A stretch of 13,577 nucleotides of DNA, taken from contig DATDRS010000424.1 in the NCBI GenBank assembly GCA_035291605.1, positions 1 to 13,577 of the forward strand, given 5' to 3'. Below are positions 12,582 to 13,577 of this stretch, piece after piece (position 1 is the stretch's first letter; each line of letters opens with the position of its first letter). A model generated the notes under the pieces. That model searched no databases, was not told the DNA's origin, and saw only the letters and a program-made list of their open reading frames with translations. The position numbers were made by a program, and so were the translations under genes. Source of the DNA: DATDRS01 sp035291605 (GTDB lineage Bacteria; Chloroflexota; Anaerolineae; Anaerolineales; UBA6663).

Positions 12582-12810
12582 CGCCAAATTCGCCGTCGGC
12601 GAAACGGTTGAAATGCTCTGCGACCACCTCCGCGACGGGCGGCGCGCGAACGATTGGCTGCCGGGGCGCGTGGTGGAAGTGGACAACCGGATGGTGGCGG
12701 TAAAATTCGACGCCGACGTCTTCTCCAGCAATGGCTGGCGCATCCCCGACCGGATTTTGTGGTGCGCGCACGGGTCGCGGAACATCCGCCGCCCTCAGAA
12801 ATCTGACTAG
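12577..12810 (+). CDS. Small unknown SH3/KOW-like protein within the suf operon
   Basis: A 77-aa basic protein with no signal peptide or membrane segment. The pattern FAVGETVEM…LPGRVVEVDNRMVAVKFD (about 5–45) looks like a small SH3/KOW/agenet-type beta-barrel: a G-x-x-V strand, W-x-x-G-R-V-V-x-V, then V-A-V-K-F. It has Cys15 and Cys63, and the tail is SRNIRRPQKSD. I do not recognise it as a named Suf protein. It lies between sufD and sufS, and its TAG stop directly abuts the sufS ATG (TAGATG), so it is translated with the operon. Its start is uncertain: ATG 12577 is chosen because residues encoded from ATG 12547 would come from the octamer repeat. No Shine-Dalgarno precedes either. Possible roles, such as RNA or protein binding or a SufS accessory, are guesses. 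Confidence 0.65.
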   Translation: MRAKFAVGETVEMLCDHLRDGRRANDWLPGRVVEVDNRMVAVKFDADVFSSNGWRIPDRILWCAHGSRNIRRPQKSD

Positions 12811-13577
12811 ATGAACACCCTGACTACCCTGAAAACCCTCGACCTCGCCCGGATCCGCGCCGATTTTCCCATCCTCGCCCGCGAAGTCCGCCCCGGCGTC
12901 CCGCTCGTCTATCTCGACTCCACGGCCACTTCACAAAAACCGCTCTCCGTCCTCGAGGCGATGGACACCTACTACCGCCGCTCGAACGCCAACGTGCACC
13001 GCGGCATCCACGCGCTGGCCGAAGAGGCGACCGCGCTGTACGAAGGCGCGCGCGGGCGGGTCGCGAAGTTCATCCGCGCCCGCTCGACGCGCGAGATCAT
13101 CTTCACGCGCAACACGACCGAGGCGATCAACCTCGTCGCCTACAGTTGGGGCCGCGCCAACGTCCGCGCCGGGGACGCGGTCGTCATCACCGAGATGGAG
13201 CACCACTCGAACATCGTCCCGTGGCAGATGCTGACCGCCGAGAAGGGCGCGGCGCTGAAAGTCATCCCGATCACCGATGAGGGTGAACTTGACCTCGCCG
13301 CCTTTGAGACCATCCTGAAGCAATCCCCGAAAATCGTCTGCCTGGCGCACATGTCGAACGTGCTGGGGACGATCAACCCTGTGACCGAGATTGCGGCGAA
13401 GGCCCACGCGGCGGGGGCGCTGGTGCTGGTGGACGGCGCGCAGTCGGTCCCCCATTTCCCGGTGGACGTGCAGGCCCTCGGGGTGGACTTCCTCGCCTTC
13501 TCGGCGCACAAGATGTGCGGCCCGACGGGTATCGGGATTTTGTGGGCAAGGCAGGAATTGCTCGAGGCCATGCCGCC
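12811..13577 (+). CDS. sufS: SufS cysteine desulfurase (partial, runs off the right edge)
   Basis: The first 255 residues of a class II (SufS/CsdA-type) PLP-dependent cysteine desulfurase, which takes sulfur from L-cysteine as a persulfide and passes it to SufBCD. Visible: FPIL near residue 20, VYLDSTATSQKP, SNANVHRGIH, IIFTRNTTEAINLVA, EMEHHSNIVPWQ with the PLP-stacking His131/His132 region, VDGAQS with Asp208 (binds the pyridine nitrogen), and SAHKMCGPTG with Lys234, the Schiff-base lysine. The catalytic cysteine loop lies in the missing C-terminal part, so activity and the SufE/SufU dependence cannot be judged. The ATG directly follows the stop of the small gene and there is no Shine-Dalgarno, so translation is probably by re-initiation. 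The frame stays open to base 13577. Confidence 0.95.
   Translation, partial: MNTLTTLKTLDLARIRADFPILAREVRPGVPLVYLDSTATSQKPLSVLEAMDTYYRRSNANVHRGIHALAEEATALYEGARGRVAKFIRARSTREIIFTRNTTEAINLVAYSWGRANVRAGDAVVITEMEHHSNIVPWQMLTAEKGAALKVIPITDEGELDLAAFETILKQSPKIVCLAHMSNVLGTINPVTEIAAKAHAAGALVLVDGAQSVPHFPVDVQALGVDFLAFSAHKMCGPTGIGILWARQELLEAMP

Noticed and set aside
1..13577. CRISPR arrays, tRNA or rRNA genes, insertion sequences, att sites
   Set aside because: I searched by eye and saw no regular spacer-repeat array, cloverleaf, rRNA-like stretch or transposase. The only direct repeats are the sufC leader pair and the octamer block.

Overview
This is a GC-rich bacterial window. My best guess at origin is Chloroflexota (Anaerolineae-like), from gene content, the sufR/sufT–sufCBD–sufS layout and the interspersed GC-rich palindromes. 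That is inference, because no rRNA or marker gene was available to confirm it.

The left half (1–7,500) is a loose set of accessory and housekeeping genes. In order: an ABC-type exporter with fused membrane and ATPase parts (55–1923); a probable lipoprotein with a Vgb-like beta-propeller (1972–3099); a small AT-richer pair made of an 89-aa unknown and a minimal nucleotidyltransferase that resembles a toxin-antitoxin module (3147–3969); then, on the minus strand, an operon of a secreted right-handed beta-helix protein, a Fsr-like MFS transporter and a YbaK-type aminoacyl-tRNA deacylase (6882 down to 3966). A divergent promoter pair separates that operon from a small zinc-ribbon membrane protein (7014–7391). 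Two back-to-back hairpin terminators follow.

The right half (7,507–13,577) is one iron-sulfur cluster assembly locus. On the minus strand lie a SufR-like Fe-S-sensing repressor and a SufT/MIP18-type (DUF59) factor. On the plus strand lie sufC, sufB, sufD, a small unknown SH3/KOW-like protein and sufS, which runs off the right edge. SufBCD is the scaffold and ATPase complex, SufS supplies sulfur from cysteine, SufT-like proteins aid cluster maturation, and SufR presumably represses both arms when clusters are plentiful.

The most interesting part is the 306-bp sufR–sufC intergenic region. It holds two near-consensus sigma-70 promoters facing away from each other, placed symmetrically around one dyad axis at 8644/8645. 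A roughly 130-nt sufC leader follows, containing two tandem copies of a 34–35-nt element. Each copy can fold to show the same TTGGGTG loop, and mutually exclusive small hairpins lie just before the sufC ribosome binding site. I know of no described leader that matches it. Other points of interest are a palindrome inside the YbaK reading frame, repeats wedged into the suf operon, and two probable leaderless promoters with identical spacing.
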